A DNA stretch of 64,000 nt from MGNI01 sp964353875 (GTDB lineage: Bacteria > Chloroflexota > Anaerolineae > Anaerolineales > E44-bin32). Both the position numbers and the translations under genes were made by a program. This document shows, one piece after another, positions 45,561-53,994 of the stretch (position 1 is its first letter; each line of letters begins with the position of its first letter). The DNA lies in the NCBI GenBank assembly GCA_964353875.1, contig CAYGXU010000003.1, positions 3,933 to 67,932 of the forward strand, in the 5' to 3' direction. The notes under the pieces are model-generated. The model ran no database searches and was not told the origin of the DNA. It worked only from the letters and a program-made list of their open reading frames with translations.

Positions 45561-48065
45561 TTACCTCTCAGACACGGATCCCATTTGAAATCCGATAAGC
45601 TCAAAACGTTCTACACCGGTTTCAAGTTGCCAGTAAGGTACCCAGGCGATCCCGAAATATTCGATTAACACATCTTTCTTGAAAGGTTTAATTACCTGTT
45701 CTTCGATTTTACTAGCGGCATCCGCCCAACGTCCTTCGATCTCCTCAACGGCTGCTTGCATCTCCTGCTCAAGATCCTTGAGTTCTAGTTTGAATTGCTC
45801 GATGATTTCTTTCGATGCTTGCATATCTGCCTTTGCCTGGGAGGTCAGGCGTCGTTTGGTCAGGGAGCTAGAAATCCTTCTCCGACTGCGAGAACCACTA
45901 AGGAACCCAAGTACATTTTCCACATGCGTCGCCGCCTCTTCCATCTTGCGCCCAGAGAGTTCACTCTCATCCGCACTCAACTCCCGTTCCTCGCGTGAGA
46001 GCTTCGTTTCTACTTGCTTGGTCTTTGTCAGGAATATATCTTTGAGCTTATCGATCTCCTCGTCGCGAGCCTTGCGCGCGGCTTCTGCGCATTGGCTATG
46101 AAATTCTTCTTTTGTAGTCCCCGGTTCAGCGATAAGCTTCAGCGTAGAATTGGCAATAAGCCTCAACTCTGTATTGCGGTACGCATAATCCAGGTAATCC
46201 TTTTCCAACTGACTGAGGTTCTTGGCATCATCCAAGGGTGGTTGCAGGTCCATGAAGCGCGCATCCGGCAAAGGCGCGTTATCCATAGACTCCAATGGGA
46301 TCGGTTCCTGCATGTACTGCTCCCAACGGATGAAACCACGCCGATCGGGATCAGTGACCAAGGCGGTTGAGGAGACCTCCTCGTCAAGACCTGTCTTCCG
46401 ATCAAGGAAGCGCGCCGACGCCTGTGCGATGAGAGCCGGTTTATACAACAACCCCGATGTCTTCACACTTGCGGGATCGCGTTCCTCCTTCTTCAATGCC
46501 TGCGCGACGGTGAGATTATTAGGAAGGAAGAACTCATATACACCTTGGGGAGCAGCTGCTCGTGTTAAGCTCGCTTCGATTTCCTTCTGGACTCGTGCGG
46601 GTTGCGCTGCAGCTTCCCTACCGAATTCCTTCGGGCGTATCCCCTCCTCACTGGTGCCAACAAGGGCGCTGAGATCTCTGAGCTGGGCTCGTGTGATCGG
46701 TCCTTTCAGGTATGCCATTGCCCAACGAGTCTGAAAGACCTGAGGAGCTTTCTCATGAACATTATGGTATAGAAACACCCGTTTCTGTAATTTAGAGATG
46801 ATCTCATCCGCGTTTCTACGGTTAAACCCTCCCCCCTCCGTAGTCGCCGATTCGAGTCCATCTAATAGGCGCGCCTTGTCCTGATCGGTCTGCAATCTCC
46901 CGATGAACCAGGTGCCGGCATTGCTGAGCGCCTTGTAATCCAGATCAATCGGATTTTGTGTCGTTAGTAAAAGTCCCAATCCAAAGGCTCTTGCCTGTTT
47001 CAACAACCGAAGAAGGGGGGCTTTCGAAGGAGGCTCTTTCACGGGCGGCAGAAAGCCCAAAACCTCGTCGAAGTAGACCAGTGCCTTCAAAGATGGAGAA
47101 CCAGGTTGGGTCCGGATCCATGACTCGACCGCCGACAGCAAGAGTGTGACGAAAAACATGCGTTCCCGATCAGAAAGATGAGCGAGATAGAAGATGCTGT
47201 GCCGCGGGCGTTGATCCTCGGTCCATAGAAAAGTTTCAGGTACAAGCGGTTCTCCCTCAATCCAAGTTTGGAACGAAGGCGAAGCCAGGAAGCCATTAAG
47301 CGCCATGGCAAGTTCAAAACGATCCTTTACTGGGAAGAACTGATCAACCTCAAATGCCCCAAGCTTGGTAAAGGGTGGATTTTGTACTTGTCGGATCAAC
47401 TCATTTAAATCCAAGTCCTGTCGCTGGCTCCAGGCTGCCTCGAAAATATTCGCCAGAAGGATGTGCTCCCTGGATCGTAACGGGTCTGCTTCGATGCCGA
47501 CCAGCCCAAGTAATGCGGTGACCACGCTCGAGACTTTCTCGCGAAGTAACTCACGATTCTGTTCCCAATCGAAAGAGGGGGCATTGAGCGACGAGAGAAT
47601 ACTAACGGGAAAACCCGCATCCGATCCGGGTGTGTAAACCGCATAGCGAACGGCGTTTCGAACTCGATCGATCTGCTCAGTTCCCAACCCCCATTTCGCA
47701 AGCCCTTCTTTCCATGATAGGGCTGTCTCGGCAGCCAGCTGTTCGATCGATTTCGACTCTCGACGTGCCTGGTCAGGATCCACCCAAGGTTGGAAATCTT
47801 CGGCCGACAGTCGGGGGAAGTGGAGCAGTAAGTTGCTGATGTCCCCTTTGGGGTCGATAATCAGCGCCGGAATGCCATTCAACGCAGCTTCCTCCAGGAT
47901 ATTAATGCATAGCCCTGTCTTTCCGGAGCCGGTCATGCCCACCACCACCCCATGTGTGGTGAGATCATCCGGATCGTAGAGGGTGGCCTGATCGCTGACC
48001 TTCCCGCTCTTCAGATCGAAACCTCGACCGATGTAGAACTTCCCTTCGTATTCCTTTGTGCTCAT
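45561..48065 (-). CDS. HerA/DUF87-like ATPase
   Basis: The 834-residue soluble protein has a P-loop close to the N-terminus (VVVGMTGSGKTGLC, about residue 37), the IDPKGDISNLL element typical of HerA/DUF87 and VirB4-like motor ATPases, and a Walker B region VYFDEVLGFLPP. A second conserved block is LLLTTQNPIDLDYKALSNAG. The C-terminal 200 residues are a long charged coiled coil (about 640-790). It probably forms a ring-shaped DNA or protein pump. The phospholipase D-like gene ends 30 bases before it on the same strand. No NurA-like nuclease is adjacent, so a recombination role is not supported. Confidence 0.75.
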   Translation of the reverse strand: MSTKEYEGKFYIGRGFDLKSGKVSDQATLYDPDDLTTHGVVVGMTGSGKTGLCINILEEAALNGIPALIIDPKGDISNLLLHFPRLSAEDFQPWVDPDQARRESKSIEQLAAETALSWKEGLAKWGLGTEQIDRVRNAVRYAVYTPGSDAGFPVSILSSLNAPSFDWEQNRELLREKVSSVVTALLGLVGIEADPLRSREHILLANIFEAAWSQRQDLDLNELIRQVQNPPFTKLGAFEVDQFFPVKDRFELAMALNGFLASPSFQTWIEGEPLVPETFLWTEDQRPRHSIFYLAHLSDRERMFFVTLLLSAVESWIRTQPGSPSLKALVYFDEVLGFLPPVKEPPSKAPLLRLLKQARAFGLGLLLTTQNPIDLDYKALSNAGTWFIGRLQTDQDKARLLDGLESATTEGGGFNRRNADEIISKLQKRVFLYHNVHEKAPQVFQTRWAMAYLKGPITRAQLRDLSALVGTSEEGIRPKEFGREAAAQPARVQKEIEASLTRAAAPQGVYEFFLPNNLTVAQALKKEERDPASVKTSGLLYKPALIAQASARFLDRKTGLDEEVSSTALVTDPDRRGFIRWEQYMQEPIPLESMDNAPLPDARFMDLQPPLDDAKNLSQLEKDYLDYAYRNTELRLIANSTLKLIAEPGTTKEEFHSQCAEAARKARDEEIDKLKDIFLTKTKQVETKLSREERELSADESELSGRKMEEAATHVENVLGFLSGSRSRRRISSSLTKRRLTSQAKADMQASKEIIEQFKLELKDLEQEMQAAVEEIEGRWADAASKIEEQVIKPFKKDVLIEYFGIAWVPYWQLETGVERFELIGFQMGSVSER

Positions 48066-48095
48066 GCTTCGCTCCTGAATTGATGTAATCGAAGT

Positions 48096-49181
48096 CTATG
48101 GTTTCCACGGTATGGCGCTTTGATAGATCCGTTCAAATTCTATCAAGAATTGTGCTGCTAAAGCAGGGTCATGAATGATGAGCATATTCTCATCGTTCTT
48201 CTCCTCTGCACTTCGAGTGAAATTATACGACCCAAGGAGAACAATAGACTGATCGAAAATCATGGCCTTATGATGCATGTTTTCCGGATTGGCATCCAAA
48301 CGGATATCGATCCCTGCTAAGCCCAGCTTCGATGTCTCCGCTCCTGTCGCTTTCGACTGAGAGGCCTCCACAACACCTCGGATCGGCAATCCCTCCCGAT
48401 GGCGTTGCAGGAGAGCCTCTCCGATTGGATCGGAGGTGAGCGCAAAAGCCAAGAAATCGATCCCCTCTTGCGCACCTTGAATGAGCTCGACGATGCGGGA
48501 TGATGCACCATCATCCGGCGAGAAATAGGTCTCTATTCGAATCCCACTCACATTAATAAGGGGATTGGGTGTATCCGCCTGGGATGCAGCCCCGAAACGA
48601 TCACTCTTCCACATTTCATCAAATTCCACTTGATAATTCACAGCCAACTCACTGGATACGATGCGGATGAAGTGGTTATTCTCGCGATAGGCGCCACTTA
48701 GCGTTAAATTCATCGAACCCGTCCATACCTCATCCCCGTCGATTACGACGAATTTATGGTGCATGATGTGTGAACCATGATCCGAGATCACCGCGATCCC
48801 CACCTTCTGAAGATCTTTGATCGCCCGTTCGTCCATTCGACCATCGTCTGTGATCAAGCGAACCGTCACGCTACGCTGATAGGCCTGTATCAGCGCATCA
48901 CGCACACTCCACAAGTCCAAATGATAGATGGCCATATCGACCGAGAAACGGGCGCTATCGATCGCCTCAACCAAAGCCGCATCTGGACCCCCTTTGAGCG
49001 AGGCCGATTGAGGCCCCTCCGGATCCGTGAAATAGATTTCCCAGATACCTGATGAGGAGGCAGGCTGCGATAGCGGTGTCTCAGGCCGGGATTGAAGCTT
49101 CTGGAATAGAAAGAAAAACGAAATTAGAGTGGCGAGCAATCCCAACGGAGCAATGGAGCTTAAGAATAATCTTCGGATCAT
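48096..49181 (-). CDS. Membrane-anchored phospholipase D-like protein
   Basis: The 361-residue protein has an N-terminal signal anchor (about 8-28) and two PLD repeats, each with a HxKxxxxD motif: HHKFVVIDGDEVWTGSMN and HHKAMIFDQSIVLLGSYN. Both catalytic His/Lys pairs are present, so it is likely active. With an extracytoplasmic catalytic domain it could act as a lipase, transphosphatidylase or nuclease. The single-protein, two-HKD form resembles bacterial Nuc/PLD-like proteins rather than cardiolipin synthases, which have longer membrane regions. It is upstream of the HerA-like gene in the same transcription unit. Confidence 0.8.
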   Translation of the reverse strand: MIRRLFLSSIAPLGLLATLISFFFLFQKLQSRPETPLSQPASSSGIWEIYFTDPEGPQSASLKGGPDAALVEAIDSARFSVDMAIYHLDLWSVRDALIQAYQRSVTVRLITDDGRMDERAIKDLQKVGIAVISDHGSHIMHHKFVVIDGDEVWTGSMNLTLSGAYRENNHFIRIVSSELAVNYQVEFDEMWKSDRFGAASQADTPNPLINVSGIRIETYFSPDDGASSRIVELIQGAQEGIDFLAFALTSDPIGEALLQRHREGLPIRGVVEASQSKATGAETSKLGLAGIDIRLDANPENMHHKAMIFDQSIVLLGSYNFTRSAEEKNDENMLIIHDPALAAQFLIEFERIYQSAIPWKP

Positions 49182-49634
49182 GTTGATGCACTCAAAACAG
49201 AAGTATCTCTTGAAGGCTCTGGAATGATTCTCCCCGGGAGCGATTATTTAGCGATGATCAGCCTACAAAATCGGGAAATATCAGGGAAAGCAGGTTTATG
49301 AAATCCATCCAAGTAAAATATAACATTTTCTGGGAATGTTTCCAAAGCATATTTCAGGATTCACCTGATGGGCGAATCTGACTCTCCCAGCGCCGTCGTT
49401 CTATGCCTTGTACTATTTCTGCTTATAATGCTGAGCCGCGCGTAGTGAGAAACACGGATGGACACTTCGTGATCCTTCAGATTCACTCTTCATTCGATCC
49501 CTACCAAAGTTGAGCAACATATCAAGCAAAAACATCGGCCCATCTGAATACAATGGATTAGTTGCGTTTACGATTGAGTGACATCCAACTTACAGATAGT
49601 TGACACCTTGCGGATTTTCAGGTTTACCTTAAAC
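49182..49634. other. Intergenic region between divergent PLD and dtxR-type genes
   Basis: No gene is visible. It holds the minus-strand promoter of the PLD gene somewhere in its first half. A palindrome AGGTTTACCT (49620-49629) near its right end could be an additional half-site for the regulator of the feo cluster. Confidence 0.4.
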
Positions 49635-49663
49635 TTAACATTAGGGCATCCTTAATATATAAT
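49635..49663 (+). promoter_or_regulatory. Promoter of the feo cluster with DtxR-box-like operator in the spacer
   Basis: TTAACA (-35, 49635-49640) and TATAAT (-10, 49658-49663) are 17 bases apart. The spacer begins with TTAGGGCATCCTTAA (49641-49655), an imperfect palindrome close to DtxR/IdeR boxes (TTAGG...CCTAA). A metal-loaded repressor there would block RNA polymerase. The expected transcript starts near 49670, so the leader before the ATG at 49681 is very short. Confidence 0.65.
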
Positions 49664-49680
49664 CATGTTAGGTGAGAGCA

Positions 49681-50379
49681 ATGAGCGAACTGCCTGCATT
49701 CGGCGAAAGCGCCGAGATGTACATGAAAACGATCTGTGAACTGACTACCGAGGCCGAAGTCGTCCCCATCTCTACCCTGGCCGACCGCTTGGGCATCTCG
49801 CCCATATCCGCCACAGAAATGGTCCACCGCATGCGAGAGAGCCTGTTGGTGGAGCATAAACGATATAAGGGTGTCCACCTCACAAAATCCGGACGCACCA
49901 AAGCCCTGGCGATCATCCGCCGTCATCGTCTCTGGGAAAACTTCCTTTTCAAAAAATTAAATATGACCTGGGATGAGGTCCACGACTTGGCTTGTCAACT
50001 CGAACATGCGGCAGGCGTTGCCGTCGTTAATGCCCTTGACCGCTTCCTGGGTCAACCAAGCTCTTGCCCCCATGGGAATCCCATTCCATCGGTTGAAGGG
50101 ATCCTGGAGGTTCAGGCAGGTGTTCAACTGGACACTCTTCTTCCCGGACAGGCTGGGCACATCCTGCGCATCCGCCCGGAAAGCAAAGCCGTACTCTCCC
50201 ACCTCGGCTCGCATGGTCTGAAGCCTGGCGCACTGATCGAAATTCTTTCGATCGACGCTTTTGCCAAATTATGGACGATTCGAATGGAAGAAAAAACCGA
50301 GATCATTGGTCAAGCCATCGCTTCACGCATCGTCCTGAAACTCACCGATCCACACCCGAACGCGGGAAGCAAGGATTGA
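49681..50379 (+). CDS. DtxR/MntR-family metal-dependent regulator
   Basis: The 232-residue protein has the winged helix-turn-helix (about 10-70: TLADRLGISPISATEMVHRM), the iron-dependent dimerisation domain (about 75-145: HRLWENFLFKKLNMTWDEVH, LACQLEHA, CPHGNPIP) and a C-terminal SH3-like FeoA domain (about 150-230). Metal ligands typical of the family are visible (Glu, Cys and His in LACQLEHA and the CPHG loop). The GTG at 49672 is in frame, but ATG at 49681 with GGTGAGAG before it is preferred. It heads the feo cluster and probably represses it when Fe(II) or Mn(II) is plentiful. Confidence 0.9.
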   Translation: MSELPAFGESAEMYMKTICELTTEAEVVPISTLADRLGISPISATEMVHRMRESLLVEHKRYKGVHLTKSGRTKALAIIRRHRLWENFLFKKLNMTWDEVHDLACQLEHAAGVAVVNALDRFLGQPSSCPHGNPIPSVEGILEVQAGVQLDTLLPGQAGHILRIRPESKAVLSHLGSHGLKPGALIEILSIDAFAKLWTIRMEEKTEIIGQAIASRIVLKLTDPHPNAGSKD

Positions 50380-50478
50380 GCAAGAGGTTGGAGAAGGACT
50401 TATCACAAAACATTCAGGCAGAAAGGGAAGAAGATTGGCAACATAAAATGAATCGCCGTTTCCAGGAGTGAATAAGCA

Positions 50479-52452
50479 ATGGCGCGACACACCCATCACA
50501 ACAACCCAGCAATCCCTGTCAATGAGATCATCGCATTGGTAGGGCAACCCAATGTGGGGAAGTCGGTAATCTTCCATCACCTCACCGGTCGCTATGTAAC
50601 CGTCGCCAATTATCCTGGGACAACGGTGGAGGTCACGCGCGGCGCAGCGCGAGCCATCCCTAAAACGATGGTGATTGATACCCCGGGCGTCATCACCTTC
50701 CCTTCCCATACCGAAGACGAATGTGTCACCGCTAATCTCTTGCTCAATGAACATTTGCGCGCCATCATTCAGGTTGGGGACGCTAAGAACCTACGCCGTA
50801 CACTGCTACTCGCCATCCAGTTAGCCGAGATGGGAATCCCAATTGCGCTTGCATTAAACATGATGGATGAAGCTGAAGAGCGCGGTGTCACGATTGACCA
50901 TCGCTTACTCTCGGAACATCTTACCATCCCAGTGATCCCCACTATCGCCACCCAAGGGAAGGGAATCGAGGAGTTGATCAATGAGATTCAAAAAACGCAT
51001 GTACATCCCTTCCAACTCCATTATCCACATGAAATCGAAAACGGGCTGAGCGAAATCGAGCCCCTCCTTCCCGATTCCCCGATCGCGCTGCGCGCATTGG
51101 GATTGCTCTGGCTCACAGAAGATCCTGCCGCTGAGACTTGGATCCAGGAACACACCAACCCGGAGATTTTTGATCGGCTTCTCAACTATCGTGAAGCGCT
51201 CTGTCGTTCCTTGGACGAAGCCCCTTCAACCCTGGTTCAGCAAGTTCGTTTTGCTCATGTGGATCGCCTGACCAGATTGGTGCTTCGAGAATCCGGGAAG
51301 GGTTGGCATGGTATGGCCGAACGTTTGGGCCATCTCGCGATTCATCCTATCTGGGGTGTGCTCATCCTGGCTGTTACCCTGTATGCCCTCTACTGGTTCG
51401 TGGGTGTCTTTGGAGCAGGGACCCTGGTCGGCTTTATGGAAAAGAAGTTGTTTGGCGAGATTATCAACCCGTGGGTCACGGATACGCTTACCCGTTGGGT
51501 GCCCATCCCCATACTGAACGAACTTCTCATTGGTCCATATGGCCTCTGGACGATGGGCATGACTTATGCTTTAGCGCTCATTTTGCCCATTGTCACTACT
51601 TTCTTCCTCGCCTTTGGAATCATGGAAGATTCCGGTTACTTGCCACGTTTGGCAGTCCTCAGCAACCGTCTCTTCCGCATGATGGGCCTTAACGGCAGAG
51701 CAGTCCTGCCCATGGTTTTAGGGCTAGGATGCGTTACCATGGCAACCCTGACCACGCGTGTGCTCGAAACCAAACGTGAGCGATTGTTGGTGATTCTGCT
51801 CCTGGCGCTTGCTGTGCCATGCTCCGCTCAATTAGGGATCGTGATGGGGATGCTGGCGAGCATATCCCTGACAGCCACATTGATCTGGCTGGCTGTCATT
51901 AGCGGGACTTTCCTTCTGACAGGCTGGTTGGCCGCCAAGGTTCTCCCCGGCGAACGGACGCCGCTCTTGTTGGAGCTCCCTCCCATCCGTTGGCCGACGC
52001 TCTCCAGTACCTCCACGAAAACGTTGGCGAGGTTGGAATGGTATATCAAAGAGGTGGTGCCCTTGTTTTTGGTTGGAGCGGCGATCCTGTTTGTACTAGA
52101 TAAGACCGGCGTGTTGCAGTCCTTATTTCGACTGGGCGAACCATTAATGACACACTGGCTTGGCCTACCCCCGCAGTCCAGCTCTGCCTTTCTAATAGGT
52201 TTCTTGCGTCGCGATTTTGGCGCCACTGGTTTCTTTGTAATGGAAGCGCAAGGACTACTCACTCCATTACAGGTCGTCGTAGCGATGGTGACCATTACCT
52301 TGTTCATCCCTTGTGTCGCCAGCCTGCTCATGATCGCCAAATCGCGTGGTTGGAGCACGATGCTGGCCATGATCGCCATCGTTTTCCCACTGGCCTTCCT
52401 GATTGGCGGTCTGCTTCGGCATATCCTCACCGCGATTGGATGGGGACTATGA
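50479..52452 (+). CDS. feoB: Ferrous iron transporter B
   Basis: FeoB imports Fe(II) across the inner membrane. The 657-residue protein has the cytosolic G domain (G1 GQPNVGKS, G3 DTPG, G4 NMMD), a helical spacer, and about eight membrane helices with two Gate motifs (LPMVLGLGCVTMATLTTR and FLRRDFGATGFF-type). The N-terminus carries a short His/Asn-rich extension (ARHTHHNN). G1 has Val-Gly-Lys-Ser as usual for FeoB. The stop overlaps the next ATG, so the cluster is translationally coupled. Confidence 0.95.
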   Translation: MARHTHHNNPAIPVNEIIALVGQPNVGKSVIFHHLTGRYVTVANYPGTTVEVTRGAARAIPKTMVIDTPGVITFPSHTEDECVTANLLLNEHLRAIIQVGDAKNLRRTLLLAIQLAEMGIPIALALNMMDEAEERGVTIDHRLLSEHLTIPVIPTIATQGKGIEELINEIQKTHVHPFQLHYPHEIENGLSEIEPLLPDSPIALRALGLLWLTEDPAAETWIQEHTNPEIFDRLLNYREALCRSLDEAPSTLVQQVRFAHVDRLTRLVLRESGKGWHGMAERLGHLAIHPIWGVLILAVTLYALYWFVGVFGAGTLVGFMEKKLFGEIINPWVTDTLTRWVPIPILNELLIGPYGLWTMGMTYALALILPIVTTFFLAFGIMEDSGYLPRLAVLSNRLFRMMGLNGRAVLPMVLGLGCVTMATLTTRVLETKRERLLVILLLALAVPCSAQLGIVMGMLASISLTATLIWLAVISGTFLLTGWLAAKVLPGERTPLLLELPPIRWPTLSSTSTKTLARLEWYIKEVVPLFLVGAAILFVLDKTGVLQSLFRLGEPLMTHWLGLPPQSSSAFLIGFLRRDFGATGFFVMEAQGLLTPLQVVVAMVTITLFIPCVASLLMIAKSRGWSTMLAMIAIVFPLAFLIGGLLRHILTAIGWGL

Positions 52453-52664
52453 GTGAAAACCAACTTACATGCCCACTTTGTGGCAATGTTTTTTCATCAG
52501 AAGACAACTCGGGATGTCCCACATGTCCCATGCACAAAGGGTGTATGATGGTTTGCTGCCCTGCTTGTGGGTATTCTGTTCTCGATCCTAGGCGCTCGAC
52601 CCTTGTACGACGAATCTCCTCCCTTCGACGTTCGAAAGCTCTGACCAAAGAGGAGGCTAAATGA
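52449..52664 (+). CDS. Cys-rich small protein in the feo operon
   Basis: The 71-residue protein starts at an ATG overlapping the feoB stop (ATGA). It contains eight cysteines in the first 40 residues: a CPLC pair, a CPTC pair, and a CMMVCCPAC cluster, plus a Met/His in the middle. These look like one or two zinc-ribbon or iron-sulphur sites. The C-terminal half is basic. It occupies the place of FeoC, and could be a redox or iron-sensing partner of FeoB (inference); it does not show FeoC's winged helix. Confidence 0.75.
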   Translation: MSENQLTCPLCGNVFSSEDNSGCPTCPMHKGCMMVCCPACGYSVLDPRRSTLVRRISSLRRSKALTKEEAK

Positions 52665-53053
52665 AACGAATGTCCTCCCACCCCACTCTGACCCTTGCTG
52701 ATGCCCCTCCGGGCACTCGCGTGCGTGTCCTCCAATTCGATCACGACTTGCCTTTGGGAAGACTGGAGCATTTATTGATTTTCGGCATCTCACCGGGCAG
52801 GTGGGTGGAAGTCAAACAGCAACAGCCGATCACAGTCGTGCAAGTGGACTACACCGAACTGGCGATTGAAAATGAAGTAGCGCAGCAAATTGTTGTCACT
52901 GACCTCACTCCCATCCAAATCCGGCCACACCATCATCCAAAAGGCTCCTCTGGCAGGAGGCATTCCCGTCGCCATTTCTTCCAGAGGCAGATGGGACGGT
53001 TCCCGGGGATGCAGCGACTATTCCGACGGAAGGGAAGAGGCCGTTGCCAATAG
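52661..53053 (+). CDS. feoA: FeoA-like SH3-fold protein
   Basis: The 130-residue protein begins at an ATG overlapping the preceding stop by four bases. Residues 10-90 form the FeoA SH3-like domain (LTLADAPPGTRVRVLQFD, FGISPGRWVEVKQQQP), which assists FeoB. It differs from normal FeoA (about 75 residues) by a C-terminal tail of about 40 residues rich in His, Arg and Lys (RPHHHPKGSSGRRH), perhaps metal- or membrane-binding. The gene order regulator-feoB-Cys-rich-feoA puts feoA last. Confidence 0.85.
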   Translation: MKRMSSHPTLTLADAPPGTRVRVLQFDHDLPLGRLEHLLIFGISPGRWVEVKQQQPITVVQVDYTELAIENEVAQQIVVTDLTPIQIRPHHHPKGSSGRRHSRRHFFQRQMGRFPGMQRLFRRKGRGRCQ

Positions 53054-53228
53054 GAATAAGGGACCGTCATAATACCCCCCTTGTTGTGACAATTTCCTCT
53101 GCCTCGAAAGGACGATCATCCGTGCTTCGCATCGCGCATCGACCCAGAAGAGAAGCGCCATACTAAAACATCAATAAACCGAGGGGACGATTGATCACTA
53201 CCTACAGAGAGTAAGAGAACTCGGCGAG

Positions 53229-53906
53229 TTAATCTTCTTGTTTTGCTATTTTCCGGCTGGTGAGGTTTACCAGGACCATACCGTGGATGGCTCCTACCAC
53301 TGCACCGGTGAGGCCTAAGGCGGTTGCCATAATTGCAATTCCCACACACAGTGAAGTACGACTTGACGCAAGATCGACAGCCATAAACACCAGTGGCATC
53401 CCCACTGCCCAAGCAAGGCCATTCGCCGGAAGCCATAACCACGCCTTATCAGTCAATCGACGCAGCACTCGCCACTGGGGATAAGCAAGGACAAGTCCCG
53501 CCGCGAGCCCCATGGCGCCGGCCATGATCAAGACCAGGGAAGTCTCCGGTACCTGTGTCGCCTGCTCTTGACCTGAGCTTGCCAGGTTGGCGATGGTCAT
53601 GGGCATCGAACCGAGAAACCAGGCGATGAGCGCTCCGATGACTGTAGCCCGTATCCACGAACGACGGGTCAGGTCGGCAAAAGCAGTGCGCATTGCCCAC
53701 CATTGCAGCCAGCCGACGACCGCGCCCTCAATGACGCCGGAAGAAGTCATAAGAAATGCGCTCAGGATAGCAGGCAGGATGCCAGGGCTCTCCGCCAATC
53801 CCGAGAAAAGACCGAAACCGATGGCAAAGGTCGAGCCTAGACCGACCAACTCGGCGATGGAGTTGGCGAATACCCATCTCAACCAGAGTGATATGTTGCT
53901 TTTCAT
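53229..53906 (-). CDS. Polytopic membrane protein of unknown function
   Basis: The 225-residue protein has six or seven hydrophobic helices with many Gly and Ala, and a repeat-like arrangement: a GAVVGWLQWWAMR segment in the first half and GLVLAYPQWRVLR in the second. Such proteins are common in Chloroflexota, without known function. The start is placed at the ATG at 53906, just before the charged turn and first helix; 53942 is also open. The gene is convergent with feoA. Confidence 0.6.
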   Translation of the reverse strand: MKSNISLWLRWVFANSIAELVGLGSTFAIGFGLFSGLAESPGILPAILSAFLMTSSGVIEGAVVGWLQWWAMRTAFADLTRRSWIRATVIGALIAWFLGSMPMTIANLASSGQEQATQVPETSLVLIMAGAMGLAAGLVLAYPQWRVLRRLTDKAWLWLPANGLAWAVGMPLVFMAVDLASSRTSLCVGIAIMATALGLTGAVVGAIHGMVLVNLTSRKIAKQED

Positions 53907-53994
53907 ACTGATTACATCACCATTTGGATGACATCCATTCAATCCTCGTTAATAAACAAGTGCTCGCATTAAAAAGGAGCTTTAATTTCCCCGA

